64,000 bases of DNA from Phycobacter sedimenti. Lineage in GTDB: Bacteria; Pseudomonadota; Alphaproteobacteria; Rhodobacterales; Rhodobacteraceae. The DNA lies in contig NZ_JBBVGR010000006.1 in assembly GCF_038148855.1 (NCBI RefSeq), positions 1 through 64,000 of the forward strand, read 5' to 3'. The translations under genes were made by a program, and so were the position numbers. Below the pieces are notes generated by a model. That model was not told where the DNA came from. It made no database searches and was given only the letters and a program-made list of their open reading frames with translations. Each line of letters opens with the position of its first letter. Position 1 is the first letter of the stretch. This document shows positions 8,692-16,805 of this stretch, one piece after another.

Positions 8692-10077
8692 CTAAAAGGC
8701 CCCATCTCCCTTTGGCAGGCAAATCTCGAAAACCGTTCCCTCTGGACCTGTCTGGCGCAAGTAGACCCCGCCCCCGTGACCGCGCGCCAACTCCTGCGCG
8801 ATGGCCAGGCCCAGACCACTGCCGCCCTTTCGAGCCCCGCCCTGAAATGGCTTGAAAAGCTTATCCTGCGCTTTCTGGGGCAGGCCCGGTCCGGTGTCTT
8901 CGATACGGATTAGCCAGGTTTCTGCCTCGTCCTGCGCAGAGATGGTGATCCGGCCCGGTTTCCCGGTCGCCGCGATGGCCTGCCGGGCATTGCGCACCAG
9001 ATTCATCACGATCCGAAACAACTGTTCCTGATCGGCCCGCACCACCAGGTCGGCAGGAACAGAGGCGACGATGTCGATCTCGGTTCCCGTAGCCGCCAGA
9101 GATTCGCTTTCGGCCACATCGCTGGCAATCTCGAGCAGCGCCACCTGCGTGAACGTCGGCGCCGGCTCCTCTGCGCGCCCAAATGCCAAGGTCCCTTCGC
9201 ACAGGGAAACAGCGCGGGTGATCGAATTCACCAGCTTGGGTGCAAGCCTGCGCACCAGAGGATCTTCGCTGGTTTCAATGCGGTCGGTGAACAGCTGCGC
9301 CGAGGTAAGGATATTGCGAAGATCGTGACTGACCTTGGCCACGGCTCCGCCAAGCTGGGCCAGACGTTCTTTCTGTTTCAGCGCATGCGTCAGTTCGGTC
9401 TGAAGCTTCATCAGCGCCTCTTCGGCTTCGCGCAGCTCGGTCACGCCGGCATTGGGCTGGATGATGCCACGCGCATCTTCGGGTGCTGCCGCATAGCGCT
9501 GCATGTAGCCCACCACCCCCTTGATCGGGCGCACCAGAAAGACGCGCACCGCCATGAACAGCAAGAGCGCGGTAAAGACCGAGATCACCGCTGACAGGAC
9601 AAGGATCCTCACACCATAGTCGATCATGGCAGCCCTGAGTGGAGCCGTTTCCATGGTGATCTCGATCAGCAGCCCTGCATCCCGCACCGGTGCACCAATG
9701 ACCCGGATGATCCGGTTGCCCGGCGTCACCATGCGTTTCATCGCATCACCAATCAGGGTGAAGGGTCCGGTCATCCGCAGATCGAACGTGCCTTCAATAG
9801 GCTGAGGAATCGGGGAAGACAGAACCAGCTGTCGCATCTCATCCCGGCGCAGAACCACGTTGAACACGCCGGCATTCTCCAGAAGCTCTGCTTCCAGGTC
9901 GCTGTCCAGCATATCATCCGCCAAAAGTGCAAGCGAGGCGATCTGCGCGCGCTCCAGCCGGTCAGACAGGTAATCGAGGCGAAACCTTGAGACCGAGGGC
10001 ACAAAGATCAGCACTTCGGCCAGCATCACAAAGACCGTGGTCAGAACCAGGAATCTGCCCGACAGCGTATTCAGCAT
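8692..10077 (-). CDS. Orphan membrane sensor histidine kinase
   Basis: 461-residue kinase. TM1 is at about 8-28, a ~125-residue periplasmic sensor follows, TM2 is at ~157-180, then HAMP. The phospho-acceptor is H251 in KVSHDLRNIL. The C-terminal ATPase has an N-box (NLVRNARQAI), a G1 box (DTGPGLP) and a G2 box (GSGLGLAIAQEL). It starts 15 bases after the MerA-like flavoprotein gene and is likely in the same operon. No response regulator is nearby, so the partner is encoded elsewhere. The signal is unknown; the company of a redox enzyme hints at thiol or metal stress (inference). Confidence 0.88.
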   Translation of the reverse strand: MLNTLSGRFLVLTTVFVMLAEVLIFVPSVSRFRLDYLSDRLERAQIASLALLADDMLDSDLEAELLENAGVFNVVLRRDEMRQLVLSSPIPQPIEGTFDLRMTGPFTLIGDAMKRMVTPGNRIIRVIGAPVRDAGLLIEITMETAPLRAAMIDYGVRILVLSAVISVFTALLLFMAVRVFLVRPIKGVVGYMQRYAAAPEDARGIIQPNAGVTELREAEEALMKLQTELTHALKQKERLAQLGGAVAKVSHDLRNILTSAQLFTDRIETSEDPLVRRLAPKLVNSITRAVSLCEGTLAFGRAEEPAPTFTQVALLEIASDVAESESLAATGTEIDIVASVPADLVVRADQEQLFRIVMNLVRNARQAIAATGKPGRITISAQDEAETWLIRIEDTGPGLPQKAQDKLFKPFQGGARKGGSGLGLAIAQELARGHGGGVYLRQTGPEGTVFEICLPKGDGAF

Positions 10078-10092
10078 TGCGCCCCTTTCGGC

Positions 10093-11511
10093 CTAGGGGA
10101 TCCAGCGTTGAACAAACCGGACCACGCGTTCAACCTTGGGATTATCAAATAGGCGCGGAGAGAAATAGGCCCCCGCAGCGCGTTTGTTGACCTCCCCGAT
10201 CGTCGGATAGGGGGAGACCATGGCTGCAACCTGGCTCATTTTCATTTTGTTGGCGAGGACAAGCGACCAGAGATTGATCAGCTCTCCGGCCTGATGCCCC
10301 ACGATGGTCACGCCCACGGGGCGCCCCTTGACCACCATCACCTTGATGAATCCCTTGGCCTTGCGCTCGGCCAGGGCGCGGTCGTTGTGGCTGAAATCGA
10401 AGCGCGCGACCTCAAGCCTTTCGCCATGCACCTGCCGCGCCTCGGCTTCGGTCAGACCGACCTGCGCCAGCTCCGGATCCGTGTAGGTGGCGCGGGGAAT
10501 ATGGGCGGTCTTGGCCTTTGAGGGCAGGCCAAAGAGGCTGGAGCGGATGATCACCCCGGCATGATAGCCTGCCACATGAGTGAATTGCAGCCCACCCGCC
10601 ACATCGCCGATGGCATAGACTCTCCGGTTGGAGGTCCGCAGGCTGGCGTCGACCTTGATGCCCGTTTTGGTCCGGTCGATCCCTGCTTTCGTGAGATCCA
10701 GCCGATCCATGTTGGCCTTGCGCCCCACCGCGACCAGCAGATGCGTGCCTTTGAAGATACGGCCATCCTGGACCTCGACTTCAATGGCACCCGCCTGCCC
10801 ACGCACCTCGGCAGCCAACGCCTGCTGGGCGATCTCGACGCCTTCGCTGCGCAGGTGATCCAACACCACTGCTGCCGCCTCGGGATCGTCCCGGCCCAGC
10901 GCCGTACCGCCTTCGATAACCGTCACCTTGCAGCCAAGGCGGACGTGGGCCTGTGCCATCTCCATGCCGATGGGACCACCGCCGATAATCAGCAGGTGTT
11001 CCGGGCGTTCGCGAAGATCGAACAGGGTTTCGTTTGTCTCGTAGGGCACCTGATCGAGACCGGGAATCGGCGGCACCAGCGGGGAAGAGCCGGTCGCGAT
11101 CACGATCCGCCTTGCGGTTATGGAATAGCCCCCGGCCTCCACTTCGCGCGCAGAGACAAATCGGCCGAACTCCCGGATGACATGCACCCCGAAGCCTTCG
11201 AACCGCTCCTGACTGTCGACCGGTGCAATGGTTTCGATCACATCGCGCACATGATCCTTTGCCGCAGCGTAGTCCACCTGCGGCGCCTGACCGGCGACAC
11301 CAAAGGGGCTGGAATGTGCCTGACCATAGGCCGCCTTGGCACTGGCAAGCAGCGCCTTGGACGGCACGCAGCCGTAGTTCAGGCAGTCGCCGCCCATTTT
11401 GTGCCCTTCCAGAAGAACAACATCCGCGCCCATCTGGCTGGCCCCGGCGGCAACGGACAGCCCCCCGGACCCAGCGCCGATCACCAACAGGTCACATGCG
11501 AGTTTTTTCAT
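10093..11511 (-). CDS. MerA/lipoamide-dehydrogenase-like FAD disulfide oxidoreductase
   Basis: Pyridine-nucleotide disulfide oxidoreductase of 472 residues. FAD motif VIGAGSGG is at 10-17, the redox-active cysteine pair C43/C48 lies in GGDCLNYGCVP, NAD(P) motif IIGGGPIGMEMA is in the centre, and the dimerisation domain is C-terminal. The usual catalytic His-x-His-Pro is replaced by SPYPT, so Tyr takes the His position, as in mercuric reductase. The C-terminal vicinal cysteines and N-terminal HMA domain of true MerA are absent, so mercury reduction is doubtful. The ATG at 11511 follows the TVP38 stop by two bases. An upstream frame extension to 11625 lies inside the neighbour and is rejected. 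Confidence 0.88.
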   Translation of the reverse strand: MKKLACDLLVIGAGSGGLSVAAGASQMGADVVLLEGHKMGGDCLNYGCVPSKALLASAKAAYGQAHSSPFGVAGQAPQVDYAAAKDHVRDVIETIAPVDSQERFEGFGVHVIREFGRFVSAREVEAGGYSITARRIVIATGSSPLVPPIPGLDQVPYETNETLFDLRERPEHLLIIGGGPIGMEMAQAHVRLGCKVTVIEGGTALGRDDPEAAAVVLDHLRSEGVEIAQQALAAEVRGQAGAIEVEVQDGRIFKGTHLLVAVGRKANMDRLDLTKAGIDRTKTGIKVDASLRTSNRRVYAIGDVAGGLQFTHVAGYHAGVIIRSSLFGLPSKAKTAHIPRATYTDPELAQVGLTEAEARQVHGERLEVARFDFSHNDRALAERKAKGFIKVMVVKGRPVGVTIVGHQAGELINLWSLVLANKMKMSQVAAMVSPYPTIGEVNKRAAGAYFSPRLFDNPKVERVVRFVQRWIP

Positions 11512-11513
11512 GA

Positions 11514-12272
11514 TCAGGCCTCCGGCCTTTTGCCGGGCGCCTTGCCACGCACGGATTTCACGATGATCGGCATGACCGCAAGCACACATAGCCCCAGGAT
11601 CGGGCCGATTACGTGTGGCTCCCACAGAAGCGACAGATCCGGATCCTCCCCGCGGTCAAAGACCGCGCCAACCCCAACCCCGATCCAGGTAAAGACGATG
11701 GCACCAGGGATGATGCCCAGCGCAGTGGTCCACAGGAAGTTGCCGAACTTCACCCCCACCATGGCCGGCAGGAGATTCGCCACAAAGAACGGCACCGCAG
11801 GCACCAGCCGCAGCAGCAGGAGCACCTCGATCTCGTTCTGGCGCAAGGCATGCTTCAGCATCTGCACCCGCCCTTCGGCAGCCTCGAAGCGCGCCGACAG
11901 CATGTCGCCCAGCCCCCAGCGCGCCGCAAGAAAAATACCGGCAGCCCCGATGGTGGCCGAAACCACGTTCAATGCTGTCCCAGTCGCCAGGCCGAACAGG
12001 AACCCGCCCGTGACCGAAGCCACCGCCGCGCCCGGCAGCGAAAAGACAACCATCACGACGTAGATGGCCGCAAAGGAGGCAGCGAGGCCCAGAAAGTTCT
12101 GATCCCGAAAGCCGAGAAGCGCCTCGCGATTGTCACGCAGGGTTTCAAAGGTCAGATAATCCTTGAGCGTCACCGCACCGATGATCGCAACGATGGCAAC
12201 GACAATCAGTGGCAAATGCCGGGCCAGCCCCGTCTTCTGGGGATCCGGTTGTGGAACTGTGCCGTTGCTCAT
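11514..12272 (-). CDS. TVP38/TMEM64 family (VTT-domain) membrane protein
   Basis: 252-residue inner-membrane protein with about five hydrophobic segments, the first at ~20-40. The VTT (SNARE-associated) core includes the family pattern VFSLPGAAVASVTGGFLFG near residue 75-95 and a re-entrant PAVPFFVANLLPA segment near 158-170. DedA/VTT relatives are proposed lipid scramblases or transporters; the specific substrate is unknown. It is first in the three-gene operon with the MerA-like flavoprotein and the histidine kinase. This pairing with an FAD oxidoreductase recurs in bacteria (general knowledge, no mechanism established). Confidence 0.87.
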   Translation of the reverse strand: MSNGTVPQPDPQKTGLARHLPLIVVAIVAIIGAVTLKDYLTFETLRDNREALLGFRDQNFLGLAASFAAIYVVMVVFSLPGAAVASVTGGFLFGLATGTALNVVSATIGAAGIFLAARWGLGDMLSARFEAAEGRVQMLKHALRQNEIEVLLLLRLVPAVPFFVANLLPAMVGVKFGNFLWTTALGIIPGAIVFTWIGVGVGAVFDRGEDPDLSLLWEPHVIGPILGLCVLAVMPIIVKSVRGKAPGKRPEA

Positions 12273-12615
12273 CTTGGTGCCTCTCCTGTCTCTTGCCGCT
12301 TCCTACCGCCAATATGGCCAGAGTGCACGTTTAGGGCATAGCAGTTCACGGTCGCTTGATCTTTGGAGATCGTATTTGTGATAATGTCCGTCAAGCGGGC
12401 GCCGATCTGAAATATTCCGCGAAGGAAACGCCTCTTTTCCGGCTGCGCAACGCGGTTTTGTGACATAAATATTGTATCAAGGTCAGAAAAGCCGCGAAAA
12501 ACCCGGCCAATGGGTTTGACTTGGCGCCCGATCCCTCCTAAAGACCGGGCTTCGAGATTAGACCCGGCAGGCGATTCCGCGCCGCGCCCGATGACATAAT
12601 GTGGAGACCGGAGCG
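12273..12615. other. Divergent intergenic region between the VTT gene and rpmH
   Basis: About 340 bases with no gene. It must carry the outward promoters of both the TVP38 operon and rpmH. Only the rpmH promoter can be placed with some confidence. Confidence 0.6.
12516..12544 (+). promoter_or_regulatory. Probable rpmH promoter
   Basis: TTGACT (12516) and TAAAGA (12539) are separated by 17 bases, about 70 bases before the rpmH start. The -35 matches the sigma-70 consensus well; the -10 is weaker, as is common in alphaproteobacteria. Confidence 0.45.
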
Positions 12616-12750
12616 ATGAAACGCACCTATCAGCCTTCGAACCTGGTTCGCAAACGCCGCCACGGCTTCCGTGCGCGCATGGCCACCAAGGCAGGCCGCA
12701 AGATCCTGAACGCACGCCGCGCACGTGGCCGCAAAGAGCTGAGCGCATAA
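12616..12750 (+). CDS. rpmH: 50S ribosomal protein L34
   Basis: 44 residues, beginning MKRTYQPSNLVRKRRHGF and ending with the highly basic RARGRKELSA: the universal L34 sequence. The start has GGAG a few bases upstream. It opens the classic rpmH-rnpA-yidD run and lies 29 bases ahead of rnpA. Confidence 0.98.
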   Translation: MKRTYQPSNLVRKRRHGFRARMATKAGRKILNARRARGRKELSA

Positions 12751-12779
12751 GTTCGCGCCACGCTGCACGCGTTGACGGA

Positions 12780-13205
12780 ATGACACCGCCGAAGGCCCCC
12801 AAGGACGGCTCTGCCGACACGCGGGACACGCCTTCGGCGGTTTCCGTTTGTCAGGATGATGCCGAAACACTGACCAACATCGAAGTCATCACCAAACGCC
12901 GTGATTTTCTTGCGGCGGCCCGCGCGCGCCGTCAGGGCAGCAAGGGCATGATGGTTCAGGGGCGCAACCGCCGTGATGATGGCGGGATTCGCGTCGGCTT
13001 TACCTGCTCCAAGAAAGTCGGCAATGCGGTTGCCCGCAATCGCGCCAAGCGCCGCCTGCGTGAAGTGGCCCGGATGGTGCTGCCCGCACATGGCCGTGCC
13101 GGTTGGGACTATGTTCTGATCGGGCGTGCGCAGGACACGGCCCAGCGCCCCTTCGAAGAGCTGAAGCGGGACCTGATCTACGCCCTCAGGAAAATCCACG
13201 GCTGA
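12780..13205 (+). CDS. rnpA: Ribonuclease P protein component
   Basis: Protein subunit of RNase P, which matures tRNA 5' ends. The RNR signature RNRAKRRLREV lies near residues 87-97 and VGFTCSKKVGNAV precedes it. The predicted product is 141 residues. The N-terminal ~38 residues before ITKRRDFLAA are a poorly conserved extension, and an internal start is possible. It follows rpmH directly. Confidence 0.95.
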   Translation: MTPPKAPKDGSADTRDTPSAVSVCQDDAETLTNIEVITKRRDFLAAARARRQGSKGMMVQGRNRRDDGGIRVGFTCSKKVGNAVARNRAKRRLREVARMVLPAHGRAGWDYVLIGRAQDTAQRPFEELKRDLIYALRKIHG

Positions 13206-13255
13206 TCTGGCCTGCGGGGCTTTCATGCAAGGTCATCGGAGCCTATCTACAGCGC

Positions 13256-13510
13256 ATGTCACCCTTTGCCCGTCTCATAGCGTTGCCCGTGCACGCCTAT
13301 CGGCTGATCTTCAGCCCATGGGTCGGGTTCAACTGTCGGTATCAGCCCACCTGCTCTGCCTATGCGCTTGAGGCGCTGGAAAAGCACGGGGCGATCAAGG
13401 GCAGCTGGCTTGCAGCGCGGCGGATCGGGCGGTGCCACCCGTTTGGCGGGGATGGCTACGACCCGGTTCCCGACAAGACCGCCCAGCCCCCCGAAGCACC
13501 GGACAACTGA
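13256..13510 (+). CDS. yidD: Membrane protein insertion efficiency factor YidD
   Basis: 84 residues from the ATG at 13256. The conserved core FSPWVGFNCRYQPTCSAYALEAL with two cysteines, followed by RIGRCHPFGGDGYDPVP, is diagnostic for YidD (DUF37). The protein is amphipathic, inner-membrane associated and assists YidC-dependent insertion. The open frame extends upstream into rnpA, but this is an out-of-frame shadow. Confidence 0.95.
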   Translation: MSPFARLIALPVHAYRLIFSPWVGFNCRYQPTCSAYALEALEKHGAIKGSWLAARRIGRCHPFGGDGYDPVPDKTAQPPEAPDN

Positions 13511-13514
13511 TTGG

Positions 13515-14054
13515 CTATTTCTTCTCGAAGAAAATAGTCACCTCGCCAAGCGTCACTCCAAAGCGGCTCATGTAGGCCTTGTTCAGCAGGCGTCCATCTT
13601 CCAGCAGCCACATCCAGTCATCAAAGCTGACCCGCATCGTGTCACCATCCGGCATCGGCAGATCGATGGTGTAGCGCCAGTTGAAGGTATCGCCACTCTC
13701 TTCGCCCGTTGCGACGCCCTGAACGCCTTCGGCAGTGCCCTGCCAGCTGTCCTCGCCAGTCTGTGTCAGCGACCAGATGCGCTGCTCGGTGCTGCCATCG
13801 GCATACTCGAAGTTTTCGACCAGCTTCAGCGTGTTACCATCCCAGGTACCGTCGATCTCGACCTTGAAACGGCGCCGTACAGTGCCGAACCGGTCGGTGA
13901 ACTGGCCGTAGGCGACCGTCCGCCCGTCAAAATACTCCTCAAGGTTCAACCGTTTGTCACTCAGGCTCTGGTCCGCAAGATCAGGCCGCCCGCAGGCCGA
14001 CAAGACCAGCCCCAGGACCAGCGCATAGATACAGACAAAAAATGCTCGCATCAT
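13515..14054 (-). CDS. DUF3833-type lipoprotein
   Basis: 179-residue predicted lipoprotein. A hydrophobic signal is followed by a lipobox LSAC (Cys near residue 21), then a beta-rich domain with the conserved YFDGRTVAYGQFTDRFGTVRRRF block and a WMW segment. The family is DUF3833, function unknown, possibly lipocalin-like. Two adjacent ATGs (14054, 14051) follow AAAGGAG; spacing favours the second. It is convergent with yidD (4 bases apart) and divergent from ttcA. Confidence 0.8.
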   Translation of the reverse strand: MMRAFFVCIYALVLGLVLSACGRPDLADQSLSDKRLNLEEYFDGRTVAYGQFTDRFGTVRRRFKVEIDGTWDGNTLKLVENFEYADGSTEQRIWSLTQTGEDSWQGTAEGVQGVATGEESGDTFNWRYTIDLPMPDGDTMRVSFDDWMWLLEDGRLLNKAYMSRFGVTLGEVTIFFEKK

Positions 14055-14171
14055 CTTCTCCTTTCGGAGGGTTACGCTGCGGTGCGGCCTTTGGATGACC
14101 AAGATCTCGCTTGTGGGGCTGATCAACGGAATCTTCTTGGCAAAAACCGCTCCAGAGGCTACGGGGCCGTC

Positions 14172-15059
14172 ATGCTTGATGATGATCTGGACGAAATCCA
14201 CCCGCTGTTTGCCGGTGCGCCCTCTACCACCGAGTTCAAGAAGCTGCGCAAACGCATCGTGCGCTATGCCCGCGAGGCGATTGAGCAATACGGTATGGTG
14301 GAACGCCGCGCCGATGGCAGCACACCGCGCTGGCTGGTCTGCCTGTCTGGCGGCAAGGACAGCTATACGCTCCTCGCGGTGCTTTACGAACTGAAATGGC
14401 GCGGCCTTCTGCCGGTGGACCTTCTGGCCTGCAATCTGGATCAGGGTCAGCCGGGCTTTCCGGCCACGGTTCTGCCCGAGTTTCTGGAAAAGATGGGCGT
14501 GCCACACCGCATAGAGTATCAGGACACCTACAGCATCGTTGTCGACAAGGTCCCGCAGGGGCGCACCTATTGCGCGCTCTGCTCGCGCCTGCGGCGCGGC
14601 AACCTCTACCGGATTGCCCGCGAAGAAGGCTGCTCTGCCGTCGTGCTCGGGCATCATCGAGACGACATCCTTGAAACCTTCTTCATGAACCTGTTCCACG
14701 GAGGGCGTCTGGCCACCATGCCGCCGAAACTGGTCAATGAAGAAGGCGATCTGTTCGTGTTTCGCCCCCTTGCCCATGTGGCAGAGGCCGACTGCGAAAA
14801 ATTCGCCAAGGCCATGAATTACCCGATCATTCCCTGTGATCTGTGCGGCAGTCAGGACGGGCTGCAACGCCAGCAGGTCAAACAGATTCTGGACCAGTGG
14901 GAATCAAACAGCCCGGGACGGCGCCAGGTGATGTTCCGGGCCCTCATGAATGCGCGCCCCTCCCACCTTTTGGACCCGAAATTGTTCGATTTTGCCGGAC
15001 TGGAGCTGAAAAACGCGTTTGAAGCAGCAGAATCCGACGAGATTCCCGCATTGCGTTAA
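14172..15059 (+). CDS. ttcA: tRNA 2-thiocytidine(32) synthetase TtcA
   Basis: 295-residue tRNA thiolase. The PP-loop SGGKDS lies near residue 60, followed by two CxxC motifs, CALC (~136) and CDLC (~222), that hold the iron-sulphur cluster, and the HHRDD motif near 163. It installs s2C at position 32 of certain tRNAs, including tRNA-Arg. The same window carries tRNA-Arg(ACG), a classic substrate family. The ATG at 14172 is the first in-frame start giving the family length; an upstream frame extension is a shadow. Confidence 0.93.
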   Translation: MLDDDLDEIHPLFAGAPSTTEFKKLRKRIVRYAREAIEQYGMVERRADGSTPRWLVCLSGGKDSYTLLAVLYELKWRGLLPVDLLACNLDQGQPGFPATVLPEFLEKMGVPHRIEYQDTYSIVVDKVPQGRTYCALCSRLRRGNLYRIAREEGCSAVVLGHHRDDILETFFMNLFHGGRLATMPPKLVNEEGDLFVFRPLAHVAEADCEKFAKAMNYPIIPCDLCGSQDGLQRQQVKQILDQWESNSPGRRQVMFRALMNARPSHLLDPKLFDFAGLELKNAFEAAESDEIPALR

Positions 15060-15125
15060 CTCCGCGGTCAGAAGCAGCCCCTAGTCTCATCCTGCACTCA
15101 TGTGCTGAAGGGGAAAGGTCTGCTC

Positions 15126-16670
15126 ATGCCCAAATTCCAATCAGGTCTGCTGACGCGCATCAGGAGAAAAGTGGCACCGGCGTTGTTCACGCCACCGGTG
15201 CTTGCTTTCCTGCCTGCCCTGACGCTCGCGACCTTCTGGCTTGGCGGCGAGGCGGCTCTTTTGTGGGTGGCATTGGGCCTGCCTGTGCTGTTTGCCGCGC
15301 TTGGCGGCTTTGACCGCTCTCGCAGCCTTGGCACGCCCCGCGACAGCATCACCGGCATGATCCTGCGCGAGGGATTTGAAACCGAAGTACGCGAGGTGTT
15401 CGAGGAAACCACCGACACTGGCCTGCGGTCGGTCATCTACCTGATCGAGATCGACGACTTCAAAGACATCGTGGACCGCTATGGTCAGGAAGCCGGGGAT
15501 CAGATCATTCAACGCTGCGGTGATCGCATCGCAAGCACCCTGCGCAACAAGGACACCGTCGCGCGGATCGGTGACAGCAAGTTCGGCGTCTGCCTGACCC
15601 CGGTTTTGCAGCTTGATCTGGAATCCTGCGTACAGCTTTCGGGACGCATGCAATCGGCCGTGGAAGAGCCGATCAGCCTTGATGGCACCTCGGTATACGT
15701 CTCCTGTTCGATCGGCTTTTGTCTGCGCAGCCGGGCGCCGGGCACCAAGCCATCGGATTGGAGCGGCGCTGCGGCCACGGCCCTGGCAGATGCCCAACAG
15801 AATGGACCCTCCGGCATTCGCGTCTACTCAGCCGACATCTATCACCGCAACAAGGCACGGTGCAATTTGCGGGATGAAGCTGCAGAGGCTTTGGAGTCGG
15901 GGCAGATCGTGCCGTGGTTCCAGCCACAGATTTCGACCGACACAGGCCGCGTCTCCGGCTTCGAGGCGCTCGCGCGCTGGATGCATCCTGTCCGCGGCCT
16001 TATTCCGCCAAACAGCTTCCTGCCCGCGCTTGAAGAAGCCGGTTTGATGGAGCGGCTGAGCCAGGTGATGCTGTTTCACTCCCTTACGGCGATCAAAGCC
16101 TGGGATGCTGCAGGAGTCGAAGTACCCTCGGTAGGTGTGAACTTTGCCACGCAGGAACTGCGCAACCCGGGTCTTGCCGACAATGTGCGCTGGGAGCTTG
16201 AGCGCTTTGGCCTGTCGCCGGAACGCCTGTCGGTCGAGGTACTGGAAACGGTGATGACCGATCAGCCCGACGATGTGGTCACCCGCAATATCGCCGCACT
16301 CAGCGCAATGGGCTGCCGAATCGAGTTGGATGACTTTGGCACCGGACATGCCTCCATATCGGCGGTTCGCCGGTTCAATATCTCGCGCATCAAGATCGAC
16401 CGCTCCTTTGTCATGAAATCGGACCGCGACCCAGAACAGCAGAAGTTGATCGCAGCCATTCTGACCATGGCAGAGCGTCTGGATCTGGAAACCCTGGCCG
16501 AAGGTGTGGAAACCGTCGGGGAACATGCCCTCCTGTCACAACTGGGATGCGATCATGTTCAAGGCTTTGGTATTGGGCGCCCCATGCCTTTTGACCAAAC
16601 TCTCGATTGGATGACAGCCCATCAGGCGAAACTGCAGGATGCGCCGTTGATTGGTCGCCAAAACCCCTGA
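15126..16670 (+). CDS. Membrane GGDEF(degenerate)-EAL protein, likely c-di-GMP phosphodiesterase
   Basis: 514 residues. Two N-terminal hydrophobic segments (~20-60) are followed by a GGDEF-fold domain whose active site reads GDSKF instead of GGDEF (near 148), so cyclase activity is unlikely. The C-terminal EAL domain is intact: EAL near 280, NFATQEL, ELDDFGTGHAS near 400, KIDRSFV and AEGVET. Prediction: c-di-GMP hydrolase, possibly GTP-modulated by the dead GGDEF. The start at 15126 has GAAGGGGAAAGG upstream; an ATG eight codons earlier overlaps that site. Confidence 0.88.
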   Translation: MPKFQSGLLTRIRRKVAPALFTPPVLAFLPALTLATFWLGGEAALLWVALGLPVLFAALGGFDRSRSLGTPRDSITGMILREGFETEVREVFEETTDTGLRSVIYLIEIDDFKDIVDRYGQEAGDQIIQRCGDRIASTLRNKDTVARIGDSKFGVCLTPVLQLDLESCVQLSGRMQSAVEEPISLDGTSVYVSCSIGFCLRSRAPGTKPSDWSGAAATALADAQQNGPSGIRVYSADIYHRNKARCNLRDEAAEALESGQIVPWFQPQISTDTGRVSGFEALARWMHPVRGLIPPNSFLPALEEAGLMERLSQVMLFHSLTAIKAWDAAGVEVPSVGVNFATQELRNPGLADNVRWELERFGLSPERLSVEVLETVMTDQPDDVVTRNIAALSAMGCRIELDDFGTGHASISAVRRFNISRIKIDRSFVMKSDRDPEQQKLIAAILTMAERLDLETLAEGVETVGEHALLSQLGCDHVQGFGIGRPMPFDQTLDWMTAHQAKLQDAPLIGRQNP

Positions 16671-16805
16671 AATCGCGGATTGCAGAGGGAAACCTCTGGT
16701 CGGCGGCGCTATGACGCCGTCGATTTTCCCGATTCCGCTTGACCTTTGCGGCTCACCTCTGTTGAACCACACCCTGTCATTCCATGCACGAGGTGGCGGT
16801 CCCCA

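Noticed and set aside
8248..8855. Plus-strand open frames across the tRNA region (peptides such as RIRTPDPLIRSQVLYPAEL)
   Set aside because: They are translations of the antisense strand of the tRNA-Arg genes, a well-known source of spurious proteins, and one crosses the Ns.
10093..11511. True mercuric reductase (merA)
   Set aside because: No HMA domain, no C-terminal Cys-Cys and no mer genes nearby; only the class fold and Tyr substitution match.
13515..14867. 450-residue frame containing the DUF3833 lipoprotein
   Set aside because: Only the last ~179 residues from the adjacent ATGs with a Shine-Dalgarno site form a lipoprotein; the rest is the antisense of ttcA.
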